A stretch of 64,000 nucleotides of DNA from Spirosoma oryzae (GTDB taxonomy: Bacteria; Bacteroidota; Bacteroidia; Cytophagales; Spirosomataceae). The stretch spans positions 62,001-126,000 of the forward strand of contig NZ_PVTE01000002.1 in the NCBI RefSeq assembly GCF_003002825.1, written 5' to 3'. The notes beneath the pieces were generated by a model. The model did not search any database, was not told the DNA's origin, and was given only the letters and a program-made list of their open reading frames with translations. The translations under genes were made by a program, and so were the position numbers. Positions 27,297 to 35,947 of this stretch are shown here, in pieces; the stretch's first letter is position 1; each line of letters starts with the position of its first letter.

Positions 27297-27522
27297 TGTG
27301 ATCCGGTATGTCTATGAAGAGACTTCACCCGAAGAAAGTCTGCTCATAGAAGAAGCCCTGATGTCGGAGCCGGAACTGACTACCTTCTTCCTCGACGCGC
27401 TTGAGATGCGGTCGATGTTGAATAAAATCGAACGGCAACCTCGCCCCAGCGCGGTCGACAATATCCTCAACTATTCTCGAAATCATCCGTTAAATCCGCC
27501 GGCACAACTGCGCAACGCGTAG
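27271..27522 (+). CDS. Small hypothetical protein overlapping the ECF sigma gene
   Basis: An 83-residue product starting inside the sigma factor gene (26-base overlap), which implies translational coupling. It opens MIKTFTQDDVIRYVYEETSPEE and is acidic and helical through residue 55, with a Leu/Met-rich centre (EPELTTFFLDALEMRSMLNKI), then a polar tail. There are no membrane segments and no Cys/His zinc motif, so it is not a standard anti-sigma factor of the ZAS type. By position it may bind the sigma factor; this is inference only. I do not recognise a named family. Confidence 0.7.
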   Translation: MIKTFTQDDVIRYVYEETSPEESLLIEEALMSEPELTTFFLDALEMRSMLNKIERQPRPSAVDNILNYSRNHPLNPPAQLRNA

Positions 27523-27548
27523 CGGTCTGGTGGATTTTTGGTGTTGAC

Positions 27549-27572
27549 CACCCGGGCGTTTCCGTCCGGGTG
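27549..27572 (+). promoter_or_regulatory. GC-rich hairpin 9 bases before nth ATG
   Basis: A 10-bp stem with one G-T pair (CACCCGGGCG 27549-27558 with 27563-27572, TTTC loop). No U tract follows. It covers the place where a ribosome would bind for nth and could lower translation or end the upstream transcript. Confidence 0.5.
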
Positions 27573-27581
27573 CATCTCGTT

Positions 27582-28232
27582 ATGCTTAAAAAGGAACGGT
27601 TCCGCCGGTTCATCGACTACTTTACCGAACACTACCCGGAACCCAAGACCGAACTCAATTTCTCGAATCCGTTCGAGCTATTGACGGCTGTCATTCTGTC
27701 GGCTCAGTGTACCGATAAGCGTATCAATCAGATTACGCCCGCGTTATTTGCGCGCTTTCCAGAACCGGAATCGTTGGCAGCCGCTTCGTCGGATGAGGTG
27801 TTTACGTATATCCGAAGTGTCTCGTACCCTAACAACAAGGCTAAACATCTGGTCGGTATGGCGCGGGCCATCATGGAACGGTTCGGCGGAGAAATTCCGA
27901 CAACGCTGGCCGATTTGCAGAGTTTGCCGGGGGTAGGTCGTAAAACGGCCCACGTCATTCTATCGGTTATATACAACGAGCCAACTATGGCAGTCGATAC
28001 GCATGTGTTTCGGGTGTCGCACCGATTAGGACTGGCTCCACTGACGGCTACTACGCCCCTGGCGGTCGAAAAAGCGCTTATGGCGCATATTCCGAAGACA
28101 TACGTACCTAAAGCACACCACTGGCTCATTCTGCATGGTCGCTACGTCTGTTTGGCCCGTACACCTAAATGTGACAGCTGTGATCTGCGCGACTTCTGTA
28201 AATACTACGAGAAGAATCGTCTTGAACTATGA
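27582..28232 (+). CDS. nth: Endonuclease III
   Basis: A base-excision repair glycosylase/AP lyase for oxidised pyrimidines. The ATG at 27582 gives 216 aa (a GTG four codons upstream is less likely). The helix-hairpin-helix LQSLPGVGRKTAHV carries catalytic Lys121, and VDTHVFRVSHRLGL carries catalytic Asp139. A four-Cys iron-sulfur cluster (Cys190, 197, 200, 206; C-x6-C-x2-C-x5-C) follows. The last codons (Leu-Glu-Leu-stop) lie inside a long palindrome, so the repeat supplies the stop codon. See the palindrome entry. Confidence 0.96.
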   Translation: MLKKERFRRFIDYFTEHYPEPKTELNFSNPFELLTAVILSAQCTDKRINQITPALFARFPEPESLAAASSDEVFTYIRSVSYPNNKAKHLVGMARAIMERFGGEIPTTLADLQSLPGVGRKTAHVILSVIYNEPTMAVDTHVFRVSHRLGLAPLTATTPLAVEKALMAHIPKTYVPKAHHWLILHGRYVCLARTPKCDSCDLRDFCKYYEKNRLEL

Positions 28233-28352
28233 TTTTTATGATTGATTGTCCTGAACTGTGATTCGTTTGATTTCACTGATTGACTATGATTTCGAAAAGA
28301 AAAATCACAGTCAATCAGTGAAATCAAACGAATCATAGTTCAGGACAATCAC
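28220..28352. repeat. Long palindrome at the 3' end of nth (GAACTRTGATT family)
   Basis: Left arm from 28220 and right arm to 28352 pair over about 60 bases, with one 13-base insertion in the left arm and a few A/G differences. The word GAACTRTGATT occurs repeatedly in both arms. The element begins inside the nth gene, and the nth stop codon (TGA, 28230-28232) is part of the first word. It ends four bases before the stop of the convergent Kazal gene at 28356. A second and third copy of this family lie at 45839-46018. Confidence 0.85.
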
Positions 28353-28355
28353 AGT

Positions 28356-28553
28356 TCAAGATCCCGGTGTACAATTTCCTTCTGTATAGCTTACACCTGC
28401 GCAGGTAGCTTCGCAGGCATTGCCGTACGTTTTGCCGTCGCTTCCACAAACGGGTTGATACTGTTGCGTACAGATACAGTCCGGGTTAACATCCTGTTGC
28501 TTCTCACACCCCAGCACTAGCATAATCACAAACGAGCCTAACAGCGTTTTCAT
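28356..28553 (-). CDS. Kazal-type protease-inhibitor lipoprotein
   Basis: A 65-residue product. Residues 1-15 are a lipoprotein signal ([15 protein letters not shown]) with lipobox Cys16. The mature part is one Kazal domain: six Cys at 26, 28, 36, 47, 51 and 61 with the family core [21 protein letters not shown]. Kazal domains inhibit serine proteases. The protein would be tethered to a membrane facing the periplasm or outside. The target is unknown; a host or predator protease or one of the cell's own enzymes are both open. It lies between the ndk terminator and the nth palindrome and seems to be a single-gene unit. Confidence 0.85.
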   Translation of the reverse strand: MKTLLGSFVIMLVLGCEKQQDVNPDCICTQQYQPVCGSDGKTYGNACEATCAGVSYTEGNCTPGS

Positions 28554-28614
28554 GACGGTCGCCTAGATTGGTTATGTACTAATGACCTCATTTGTAACGG
28601 AATCGTTGGAATAG

Positions 28615-28661
28615 CTTACAAAAAAAAGCGCCTGACATACAGGCGCTTTTTTTTGTAAGCT
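28615..28661. terminator. Perfect bidirectional terminator after ndk
   Basis: A 21-bp perfect stem (28615-28635 with 28641-28661, ACATA loop) with eight As on one side and eight Ts on the other. It begins nine bases after the ndk stop at 28670. Confidence 0.9.
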
Positions 28662-28669
28662 GGTCATCA

Positions 28670-29089
28670 TTAGTACTGCTCCGTACCTGCGAAGAAGAAG
28701 TTACTCTCAATCTCGGCGTTTTCGTCAGAGTCTGATCCGTGAACTGCATTGGCTTCCATAGACCGGGCATATAGTTTCCGAATGGTACCTTCTTCGGCCT
28801 GGGCCGGATTGGTAGCGCCGATCAACTTGCGGAAGTCCGCAACAGCGTTGTCCTTCTCCAGAATCATGGGGATGATTGCCCCCGACGACATGTACGCGCG
28901 GAGGTCGTTGTAGAACGGCCGCTCGCGGTGCACGGCGTAAAATTGGCCGGCCCGCTCCGGGGTCAGCTGTGTTTTTCTGATGGCTACGATGCGGAAGCCT
29001 GCTTCCTCGATCATGCGTATGATTGCACCGGTATGACCGCCTTCGACCGCGTCGGGCTTGATCATGGTGAACGTACGATTCGTTGTCAT
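28670..29089 (-). CDS. ndk: Nucleoside diphosphate kinase
   Basis: Balances nucleoside triphosphates through a phospho-histidine intermediate. 139 aa, normal length. The active-site His117 is in [15 protein letters not shown], and [16 protein letters not shown] opens the ferredoxin-like fold. The gene is divergent from the nrnA-type gene, with promoter boxes facing both ways in the 150-base gap. Confidence 0.97.
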   Translation of the reverse strand: MTTNRTFTMIKPDAVEGGHTGAIIRMIEEAGFRIVAIRKTQLTPERAGQFYAVHRERPFYNDLRAYMSSGAIIPMILEKDNAVADFRKLIGATNPAQAEEGTIRKLYARSMEANAVHGSDSDENAEIESNFFFAGTEQY

Positions 29090-29137
29090 TACTGTGTTTG
29101 GTTATTCAACTAAAATTTTCCCCTATTCGGGGTGGGG

Positions 29138-29145
29138 CAAAAGTA
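29138..29145 (-). promoter_or_regulatory. Candidate promoter -7 box for ndk
   Basis: TACTTTTG on the minus strand, a TANNTTTG match about 50 bases before the ndk ATG. Confidence 0.5.
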
Positions 29146-29203
29146 GGCAGATTCCACTAGAAAGCCACCGGTCGACTAAACCCGCTGGTATCCAAAATAT
29201 TCG

Positions 29204-29211
29204 TACTTTTG
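29204..29211 (+). promoter_or_regulatory. Candidate promoter -7 box for DHH phosphoesterase gene
   Basis: TACTTTTG on the plus strand, a TANNTTTG match about 30 bases before the ATG at 29242. A short hairpin (29222-29226 with 29231-29235) lies in the would-be leader. Confidence 0.5.
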
Positions 29212-29241
29212 AGTTTCGATTAGGGCTGCGGCCCTTCTTCT

Positions 29242-30258
29242 ATGCAGGACATTGACGCAATTGGCCGGCTGCTTGCTGAACCGCAAACCGTGCTGATTAC
29301 CACCCACCAAAATCCCGATGCCGACGCGATGGGCTCATCGCTGGCGCTGGCTGGGTATCTCCGAAAAAAGGGGCATCGGGTTACCGTTGTTACTCCGACT
29401 GAGTACCCGCAGAATCTGCACTGGATGGCAGGCAACGATAGCGTAATCGCTTTCGAAGAAAAGCAGCGGGTAGTCGTTTCGCAACTGATTGACGAAGCCA
29501 GCGCTATTTTCTGTCTGGACTTTTCCGCTATCGACCGTATCAAGGAACTAGCGCCCATGGTCCGGCAGGCACGGGCGAAAAAAGTACTTATCGATCACCA
29601 CCTCGAACCCGAATCATTTGCCGATCTGGCTCTGTGGAGCCCGGCAGCAGCGGCAACGGCCGAGTTGATCTTTCAGCTTATTACGGAGTTGGGCGATCAG
29701 GACCTGATCGACGTGCCGATCGCCGAGTGTATCTACGCGGGTCTAATGACCGATACAGGTTCATTTCGCCACTCCAACACGACGGGTAACGTCCACCGGA
29801 TTGCGGGTGCATTGATCGACATCGGTATCGACGTTAGCACCATTCACCGCCGGATTTTCGACAACGTGTCGCTCGATAAGTTCCGGCTGCTCGGTTACGT
29901 ACTGAACGAGAAGCTGAAGGTGCTACCCGAGTATCGCTTCGCGTATATCACGCTGACCGAAGACGAATTGAAAACGTACCGATCGAAAACGGGTGATACG
30001 GAGGGGATGGTCAACTACGCACTGGCGGTTCAGGGCGTCGTTATGGCTGCCATTCTGATCGACCGTGGTGAAGAGATTCGGATTTCGTTTCGCTCGGTTG
30101 GTGATTTTTCGGTGCGCGACCTGGCAAGCGCACATTTTAACGGTGGCGGGCATCGGAATGCTGCCGGTGGTCGTTCCAAGTTAACACTCGCTGAAACCGA
30201 ACAGCAGGTACTGGCTGTCTTGCCCCAGTATCAGTCGAAGCTACTGGCTACCGTCTGA
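29242..30258 (+). CDS. nrnA: DHH/DHHA1 phosphoesterase, NrnA-like
   Basis: A manganese-dependent phosphoesterase of the NrnA type, which degrades short RNA oligonucleotides and 3'-phosphoadenosine phosphate. Metal motifs: THQNPDADAMGSS (His22, Asp26, Asp28), Asp93 in FCLDFSAIDR, and the signature DHH at 118-120. The C-terminal DHHA1 domain has SAHFNGGGHRNAAGG near residue 295. Length 338 aa is normal. The FKBP lipoprotein gene follows after 52 bases. Exact substrate is inferred from the family. Confidence 0.9.
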   Translation: MQDIDAIGRLLAEPQTVLITTHQNPDADAMGSSLALAGYLRKKGHRVTVVTPTEYPQNLHWMAGNDSVIAFEEKQRVVVSQLIDEASAIFCLDFSAIDRIKELAPMVRQARAKKVLIDHHLEPESFADLALWSPAAAATAELIFQLITELGDQDLIDVPIAECIYAGLMTDTGSFRHSNTTGNVHRIAGALIDIGIDVSTIHRRIFDNVSLDKFRLLGYVLNEKLKVLPEYRFAYITLTEDELKTYRSKTGDTEGMVNYALAVQGVVMAAILIDRGEEIRISFRSVGDFSVRDLASAHFNGGGHRNAAGGRSKLTLAETEQQVLAVLPQYQSKLLATV

Positions 30259-30310
30259 CAAGTGCAGGTCTCTTTCCAACACATTCGTTTGTAAACTAGT
30301 AAAACCACTT

Positions 30311-31240
30311 ATGTCCCTTAAACACTTCGGGCAAGCCGCACTACTCGTCGCCGTGATGGCGTCCTGCGGTAAAAACCGCGTAGAGGTCACTCAGAATGGC
30401 CTGAAATACCAGATCCACGAACAGGAGGACGAAAATAGCCGGAAAGGTAAAGTCGGTGACGTTCTGACGCTGCACCTGACGCTGATGAACAGCAAAGATT
30501 CGGTACTGCGCGACACACATAAAGAAGGGGCTCCCTTCCAGATGCTGCTTCAGGTTCCACCATTCAAAGGCAGCTTCGAAGAAGGTTTGACCATGCTGGG
30601 CAAAGGCGACAGCGCAACGTTCTACGTAAGTGCCGACTCGCTGTTTACCCGTAACATGCAGCCCATGCCTCCGGGCGTAACCAAAGGCAGCGACATTGGG
30701 ATCGCCGTAAAAATTCTGAACATTCAGTCGGAAGACGAATTCAAGAAAGCACAGGCTGCTGACTTCGATAAGCAGAAAGTGACCGACGACAAAGCGATCA
30801 CGGCGTATCTGGCGAAAAACAACCTGACCGGCAAAGCGCAGAAAACGACCAATGGTGTCTATGTGGTAACCACGCAGCCCGGTGCCGGTGCAATGCCAAC
30901 GGCTGGTGACGATATCTCCGTGAATTACACCGGGAAGCTGATGAACGGCAAGGTGTTCGACAGCAACCTGACCAACCCACAGGCGGGTGGCAAGCCGTTC
31001 CAGCTTAAAGTTGGCGTCGGCATGGTAATCCCGGGCTGGGAAGAAGGCATCATGAAGATGCGCAAGGGTGAAAAAGCAACGCTGTATATTCCGTCGGGCC
31101 TGGCTTACGGTCCACGGGGTAATCCAACGATTCCGGCCAACTCGGTGCTGATTTTCGACATCGATCTGCTCGACGTACAGAAAGGCAAACCGGGTCAGAT
31201 GATGCCACCGCAAATGCCACAACAACAGCCGGGCCGGTAG
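30311..31240 (+). CDS. FKBP-type peptidyl-prolyl isomerase lipoprotein
   Basis: A 309-residue lipoprotein with signal peptide and lipobox ending MASC (Cys19). There are two FKBP modules: residues 25-145 are a diverged copy (GDVLTLHLTLMNSKDSVLRD, FEEGLTMLGKGDSATFYV) missing several active-site aromatics, and residues 180-296 are canonical (ISVNYTGKLMNGKVFDSN, VIPGWEEGIMKMRKGEKATLYIPSGLAYGPRG). A Met/Pro/Gln-rich tail ends the protein. It probably helps fold proteins in the periplasm. The neighbourhood ndk, DHH phosphoesterase, FKBP lipoprotein resembles, as I recall it, that of the gliding-motility protein GldI in flavobacteria; this is not proof of function. Confidence 0.9.
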   Translation: MSLKHFGQAALLVAVMASCGKNRVEVTQNGLKYQIHEQEDENSRKGKVGDVLTLHLTLMNSKDSVLRDTHKEGAPFQMLLQVPPFKGSFEEGLTMLGKGDSATFYVSADSLFTRNMQPMPPGVTKGSDIGIAVKILNIQSEDEFKKAQAADFDKQKVTDDKAITAYLAKNNLTGKAQKTTNGVYVVTTQPGAGAMPTAGDDISVNYTGKLMNGKVFDSNLTNPQAGGKPFQLKVGVGMVIPGWEEGIMKMRKGEKATLYIPSGLAYGPRGNPTIPANSVLIFDIDLLDVQKGKPGQMMPPQMPQQQPGR

Positions 31241-31248
31241 AGTCGGTT

Positions 31249-31276
31249 TATAGTATACAGTTTACGGTTTACAGTG
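31249..31276. repeat. Single arm of the GTATACAG intergenic repeat
   Basis: The stretch after the FKBP stop contains AGTATACAGTTTACGGTTTA, the same vocabulary as the palindrome at 22970-23074, but I see no matching second arm here. It may be a decayed copy. Confidence 0.6.
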
Positions 31277-31290
31277 ATGGCAGCCGTTCT

Positions 31291-31330
31291 AACGCAGAAA
31301 AAGCGGTCAATTGGCCGCTTTTTCTGCGTT
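31291..31330. terminator. Bidirectional terminator between FKBP gene and fadJ
   Basis: An 18-bp stem with one G-T pair (31291-31308 with 31313-31330; AATT loop), containing A5 and T5 blocks. It separates two convergent genes. Confidence 0.88.
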
Positions 31331-31341
31331 TCGCTATTCTG

Positions 31342-33492
31342 TTAAACGACCGCTACCGGCTCAGCAACTCGTCTGCGCAGGGCTTCGGTTGGGCGAAAGC
31401 GTTCTCCGTATTGATCGGCCAACCGGTCGCAGGTACGAACAAACGTGTCGGGACCAACGAAGTCAATAAACGACAACGCCCCGCCCGTGTACGCCGGGAA
31501 GCCCCAGCCCAGAATTGAGCCAAGGTCCGCATCTAGTTTGGTACGAACGACACCTTCCTCAAAACAGCGAGCCGCTTCGATAGCCTGTCGATAAAGCAAC
31601 CGCGTCTTCACCTCCTCAACAGTGGGTTGATTGGCAGCTCGTACGAACAGTTCGCTCAAGCCCGGCCACAGTTGCTTCGGACCATTCTCGGGATAGTCGT
31701 AAAAACCCGCTTTCGCCTTTCTGCCCAGCCGTCCAGCGTCGACGAACTGTTTCGCTACCTGATAGCTCGTATCGTCATCGCTGATGGCTCCGTCTCGTAC
31801 GCCCTGACCGGCGATTTTATAGACGAGTTCCAGCGACACTTCATCGGTAATGGCCAGCGGCCCGACGGGCATACCAGCATCTTTACCCGCGTTTTCGATC
31901 AGGATCGGGTTAGTGCCATCGCGTAGCAATTCCATGCCTTCGGCTGAATACGTACCGAAACAACGGGACGTGTAGAAACCACGGGAATCGTTGACGACAA
32001 TAGGCGTCTTCCGAATTTTGCGGACATAATCCATCGCCACAGCCAAGGCATAATCCGACGTTTGCTTACCCACGATAATTTCGACAAGCATCATCTTATC
32101 GACAGGTGAGAAGAAATGGATACCAATAAAGTTATCGGGGTGAGCCGATGCCGTTGCCAGACCGCTAATGGGCAGCGTTGAGGTATTCGACGCCAATACA
32201 CCCGTTTCAGCCAGCATCGGTTCAGCTTCCTGCGTCACCTGCGCTTTAAGGTCACGGTTTTCAAACACCGCTTCGATAATCAGGTCGCACCCTTGTAAAT
32301 CGGCGGCAGCGGTAGTTGTCCTGATGCGGTTCAGCGTAAAATCAGCGGCCACTGCGTCCATTTTCCCCCGCTCGCTTGCTTTCTGCAAAAGTGAGCGCGT
32401 GTACTCTTTGCCGCGCTCAGCCGCATCGATCGACACGTCTTTCAGCACGACGTCGATACCAGCCTGCGCGGACACATACGCGATACCGGCCCCCATCATA
32501 CCGGCTCCCAGCACACCCAGTTTCTTAACGTCGGTTTTGGGTTGATCTTTCGGTCGACTGGCACCTTTGTTGGCTTCATTCAAACCCAGAAACATGGTTT
32601 GAATCATGCCACGGGCAACGTTTGAGGTAGCAACCTTTACAAAATACCGCGCTTCAATCAGCAGGGCCCGGTCGATGTTGACCTGTAAACCCTCGTACAC
32701 GCAGGCCATGATCGCCAGTGGAGCCGGGTAGTTGCCTTTGGTTTTGTCCATCAGCATGGCCGTACCGGCGCTGAACGTCTGTACCCCGACAGGTGACTGC
32801 ACATTTCCGCCCGGCACCTTGACATTGTCCTTACCGACGATCTTCCCCGTCTTCTTATCGATCTGATCCCAGGGTTTTACGGGATTGGGGTTAGCCGCGA
32901 TCCAGGCGCGGGCCATTGCCATCATCGCTTCCGGACTATCGGCAACGGCGTCGACCATGCCGATCTGTGCCGCTTCACTGACATCCACTTTTCTGCCTTC
33001 AAGAATCAGCGGTAACGCTGCCTGTAGCCCCAGCATGCGTGGTAGCCGCTGCGTCCCGCCCGCCCCCGGTAGCAAGCCAATCGTTACCTCGACCAGACCG
33101 ATCAAGGTCTTCGGGTTATTGAGGGCAATACGGTAGTGACAGGCCAGACAGATTTCGTAGCCCCCACCCAGTGCCGTGCCGTTGATGGCCGCCACGGTTG
33201 GCTTACCCGACGTCTCGATACTACGAAAGACCCGGTTCAGTTCTGTCGATACCTTAAGCATCTCGGCCGGATCTTTATCGCTGTTTCGCAGAATCATCTT
33301 TAAGTCGGCCCCGGCTACAAATTCCGGCTTGTTCGACGTGATAATAATACCCGTTACAGCTTCGTCGGTGTAGGCTCGGTTCAGCGCGGCTTCGAACTGG
33401 GGAATCGACTCATCATTGAGCACATTCATGGGCGATGACGTCATTTCCCAGGCAATGACTGCCACGCCTTTATCGACTGTGTAGTGTATCAT
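31342..33492 (-). CDS. fadJ: Fused enoyl-CoA hydratase / 3-hydroxyacyl-CoA dehydrogenase
   Basis: The multifunctional beta-oxidation subunit (FadB/FadJ type), 716 aa. The crotonase domain comes first (residues 1-190), with [13 protein letters not shown] (oxyanion segment), [19 protein letters not shown] and [21 protein letters not shown]. The NAD domain starts near residue 325 with [22 protein letters not shown] and includes the [14 protein letters not shown] segment with the catalytic His. Two C-terminal 3-hydroxyacyl-CoA dehydrogenase domains follow ([36 protein letters not shown]). The thiolase gene ends two bases upstream, so the pair is one operon. FadB and FadJ cannot be told apart by eye. 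Confidence 0.94.
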   Translation of the reverse strand: MIHYTVDKGVAVIAWEMTSSPMNVLNDESIPQFEAALNRAYTDEAVTGIIITSNKPEFVAGADLKMILRNSDKDPAEMLKVSTELNRVFRSIETSGKPTVAAINGTALGGGYEICLACHYRIALNNPKTLIGLVEVTIGLLPGAGGTQRLPRMLGLQAALPLILEGRKVDVSEAAQIGMVDAVADSPEAMMAMARAWIAANPNPVKPWDQIDKKTGKIVGKDNVKVPGGNVQSPVGVQTFSAGTAMLMDKTKGNYPAPLAIMACVYEGLQVNIDRALLIEARYFVKVATSNVARGMIQTMFLGLNEANKGASRPKDQPKTDVKKLGVLGAGMMGAGIAYVSAQAGIDVVLKDVSIDAAERGKEYTRSLLQKASERGKMDAVAADFTLNRIRTTTAAADLQGCDLIIEAVFENRDLKAQVTQEAEPMLAETGVLASNTSTLPISGLATASAHPDNFIGIHFFSPVDKMMLVEIIVGKQTSDYALAVAMDYVRKIRKTPIVVNDSRGFYTSRCFGTYSAEGMELLRDGTNPILIENAGKDAGMPVGPLAITDEVSLELVYKIAGQGVRDGAISDDDTSYQVAKQFVDAGRLGRKAKAGFYDYPENGPKQLWPGLSELFVRAANQPTVEEVKTRLLYRQAIEAARCFEEGVVRTKLDADLGSILGWGFPAYTGGALSFIDFVGPDTFVRTCDRLADQYGERFRPTEALRRRVAEPVAVV

Positions 33493-33494
33493 GG

Positions 33495-34700
33495 TTATAC
33501 CCGTTCAAAAATGGTAGCGATGCCCATACCTCCGCCGATACACAGTGTAGCCAGCCCGAACTGCTTATCTGACCGTTCCAGTTCGTCGATGAGCGTCGCC
33601 GAAATGATAGCACCGGTAGCACCCAGCGGATGACCCAGAGCAATTGATCCACCATTAACGTTGACGCAGCTATGATCGACGTCTAACTCGTCCATAAATA
33701 CCATCGGAATGGCGGCAAAGGCTTCGTTTACTTCGAACAGATCAATATCGGCGATAGTCATACCCGCCCGTTTCAGGACTTTACGGGTGGCGGGTACAGG
33801 CCCGGTCAGCATGATTGTCGGTTCGGACCCGACCACGGCAAACGCTTTGATACGGGCGCGGGGTTTCAGCCCGGTTTTCTCCCCAAACGCCCGATTACCA
33901 ATTAGTAACCCGGCCGCACCGTCGACAATCTGCGACGAGTTTCCGGCATGATGTACGTGGTTGATCCGGGCCTGGTCGGCGTACTTGAGCAGGGCCAGTG
34001 CATCAAGGCCCAGTTTACCCATCGCTTCAAAAGCAGGTTTCAGCTTACCCAGACTTTCCACCGTCGTATCGGGTCGTACGCCCTCATCGCGGTCGAGTAG
34101 TCGTAAACCAAGCTCATCATATACCGGTACGAGCGTTCGGCTAAATCGGTCAGCAGCTTGTGCAGCTACGGCCCGACGGTACGATTCGGCGGCATACGCG
34201 TCGACGTCGGTACGGGAGTAGCCGTGGATGGTAGCGATCAGATCGGCGGAGATGCCCTGCGGGACGATGTTATGCCGGGCTACGATCGACGGGTTCATAA
34301 ACAGCGCACCGCCGTCAGATCCCATCGGCACCCGCGACATCGATTCAACCCCACCCGCAATGATAGCATCGACCTGCCCCGACATGACGTAAGCCCCGGC
34401 CATGTTAATCGCTTCCAGCCCTGACGAGCAGAAGCGATTGAGTTGCACGCCAGCCACCGTTTCGGCGTATCCGGCTTCCAGTACGGCGGTTCGGGCAATA
34501 TCGCCCCCCTGCTCTCCTATTGGCGTGACGCAGCCCATAATCACGTCATCGACCAGCGCGGTATCTAGCTGATTGCGATCGCGCAGGTGCCGCAACACGT
34601 GCGCCAACAGATCGACCGGCTGTACGTCGTGCAAAGAGCCATCGCTCTTCCCGCGTCCGCGTGGCGTTCGGACGGCGTCGTAAATGAATGCTTCTGCCAT
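33495..34700 (-). CDS. fadA: Acetyl-CoA acyltransferase (thiolase)
   Basis: Last step of beta-oxidation, cleaving 3-ketoacyl-CoA. Length 401 aa. The acyl-accepting Cys91 is in [13 protein letters not shown], the catalytic His is in [15 protein letters not shown], and the second Cys is in [10 protein letters not shown]. The downstream gene starts two bases after its stop. A promoter box lies upstream at 34746-34753. It may equally be an acetyl-CoA acetyltransferase, but the partner gene favours fatty-acid oxidation. Confidence 0.93.
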   Translation of the reverse strand: MAEAFIYDAVRTPRGRGKSDGSLHDVQPVDLLAHVLRHLRDRNQLDTALVDDVIMGCVTPIGEQGGDIARTAVLEAGYAETVAGVQLNRFCSSGLEAINMAGAYVMSGQVDAIIAGGVESMSRVPMGSDGGALFMNPSIVARHNIVPQGISADLIATIHGYSRTDVDAYAAESYRRAVAAQAADRFSRTLVPVYDELGLRLLDRDEGVRPDTTVESLGKLKPAFEAMGKLGLDALALLKYADQARINHVHHAGNSSQIVDGAAGLLIGNRAFGEKTGLKPRARIKAFAVVGSEPTIMLTGPVPATRKVLKRAGMTIADIDLFEVNEAFAAIPMVFMDELDVDHSCVNVNGGSIALGHPLGATGAIISATLIDELERSDKQFGLATLCIGGGMGIATIFERV

Positions 34701-34745
34701 GCTGATTTAAAAATTAGTATGCATGCATACGGTTTTTATTAGCAG

Positions 34746-34753
34746 CAAAAGTA
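34746..34753 (-). promoter_or_regulatory. Candidate promoter -7 box for fadA-fadJ
   Basis: TACTTTTG on the minus strand, TANNTTTG match, about 45 bases before the thiolase ATG. An A-rich tract with two CAAA words lies where a -33 element would be. Confidence 0.5.
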
Positions 34754-34801
34754 CGAGCAAACCAGCAAACAGAAAACAGACGTACGCTAATCGATAGTAT
34801 T

Positions 34802-34854
34802 ACCCAAAAGCAAGAACGGCCGGACTGTAAGTCTGGCCGTTCTTGCTTTTGGGT
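34802..34854. terminator. 24-bp hairpin after the Hint-domain gene
   Basis: A 24-bp stem with one G-T pair (34802-34825 with 34831-34854). Its A4/T4 blocks lie inside the stem. It is the likely transcript end of the aminotransferase-oxidase-Hint operon. Confidence 0.75.
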
Positions 34855-34857
34855 TTA

Positions 34858-34935
34858 ATGTTTATTATTCAATGTTTAAGGTTGACGGCTAGTCATAAAA
34901 GGAAGCAACTTTAAACGTTGAACCTCAACCATTAA
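34858..34935. repeat. Imperfect palindrome after the Hint-domain gene (GTTTAAGGTT family)
   Basis: The words TTCAATGTTTAAGGTTG (left arm, near 34870-34888) and CAACTTTAAACGTTGAAC (right arm, near 34908-34926) pair with two mismatches. The element ends two bases before the stop codon at 34938. A similar one lies at 56782-56860. Confidence 0.7.
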
Positions 34936-34937
34936 GC

Positions 34938-35933
34938 TCATTTATCCAACACTACCGTTTCCGCAACGATGTAGGCACCTGTTTCGGTGGCCAGGTTGTA
35001 GACCGTGGATACGGTACGGGTTGTTTTCTCGGCTTTGACAATTCGGTACGCTACAGCTTTCCCATTCTCAAGCCGATACAGTACGTCAGCCGTTGTCAGT
35101 TCGCTCATCGGTTTCCGACCCGATGCGGTCAGCACGGGGTGATTAGCGGTTGCTTCGAGCAATACGGGTGCCATTGGTGCAGCCTGCTTATCAGCCGACA
35201 GTTCACTTATCGGTGATAGCCATACACCCGTCAGTGTGAACTGACCGTCGTGTCTATCGACGCGGGTAACACGGGTCGTAAGCTGGGTTTTCGTTTTTAC
35301 GTCGTACGCCCTGATCGATTCACCTGCCTGCACGGCCGCGATGGCCTTTGCCGAACCGTCAGGCAGCAACACGGGGGCGTCGGCGGCAAAGCAGAAGTTA
35401 TACTCTTCCTTCTTCTTGCTACCATCTTCGCTTTTCGCCCCACCACCGCTCAGCAGCGACGCCATTTCGCGCGATAGCACAAATGTTAGCGTCGACATCA
35501 GGCCGGGTTCTTTCTCTCCGACGTATTTCAGATCATCGATGTACAGATCCCATGCTTTCCGGTCGGCAGATTCGCCGGGAATCACAAACGATTTTACGTC
35601 GTTGGTTTTACCATTTTGATAGATCGCCAGCAACCCTAGCTCTTTGGTGTCGGTAGCCGCAAATATCTTGTAGAGATAAATCTTGCGGGTGATGCCGTCA
35701 CTGTACGTAAACACGTAGGCCGGACGCTCTTCGTACCGATCCAGGATATAGCCGCCCGACTTGAAGTAGGTGTCTTTATCGAGATTGGCGATTTTGATGG
35801 CTTTGATCGCCTTGGCCTGCTCTTCCGTCATTCCCGCCGACGCTGCGGTTTGCGCCAGAACGCGTTGACTGAAAAACTGCGTTGTGATGGCACAGACGCA
35901 GAAAAAGAGGATAGCCAGCAGATTATGCTTCAT
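34938..35933 (-). CDS. Secreted protein with C-terminal Hint (intein/hedgehog-like) domain
   Basis: The product (331 aa) begins with a signal peptide (to about residue 27, VLAQ). Residues 30-175 form a region I do not recognise, with YILDRYEERPAYVFTYSDG and a Gly/Ser/Lys linker at 163-177. From Cys181 on it matches a Hint domain: CFAADAPVLLPDGSAKAIAAV (block A, Cys181), ATANHPV (block B, Thr262 and His265), and VYNLATETGAYIV (C-terminal blocks). The usual His-Asn end followed by Cys/Ser is missing; the protein stops at VVLDK. So N-terminal cleavage at Cys181 is conceivable, but splicing is not. It sits 14 bases after the amine oxidase gene. Confidence 0.8.
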   Translation of the reverse strand: MKHNLLAILFFCVCAITTQFFSQRVLAQTAASAGMTEEQAKAIKAIKIANLDKDTYFKSGGYILDRYEERPAYVFTYSDGITRKIYLYKIFAATDTKELGLLAIYQNGKTNDVKSFVIPGESADRKAWDLYIDDLKYVGEKEPGLMSTLTFVLSREMASLLSGGGAKSEDGSKKKEEYNFCFAADAPVLLPDGSAKAIAAVQAGESIRAYDVKTKTQLTTRVTRVDRHDGQFTLTGVWLSPISELSADKQAAPMAPVLLEATANHPVLTASGRKPMSELTTADVLYRLENGKAVAYRIVKAEKTTRTVSTVYNLATETGAYIVAETVVLDK

Positions 35934-35947
35934 AGTGAGTTAGTCGT

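Noticed and set aside
30341-31225. 294-codon minus-strand open frame
   Set aside because: Antisense to the FKBP lipoprotein gene, which is well supported. No domain is visible in the antisense product.
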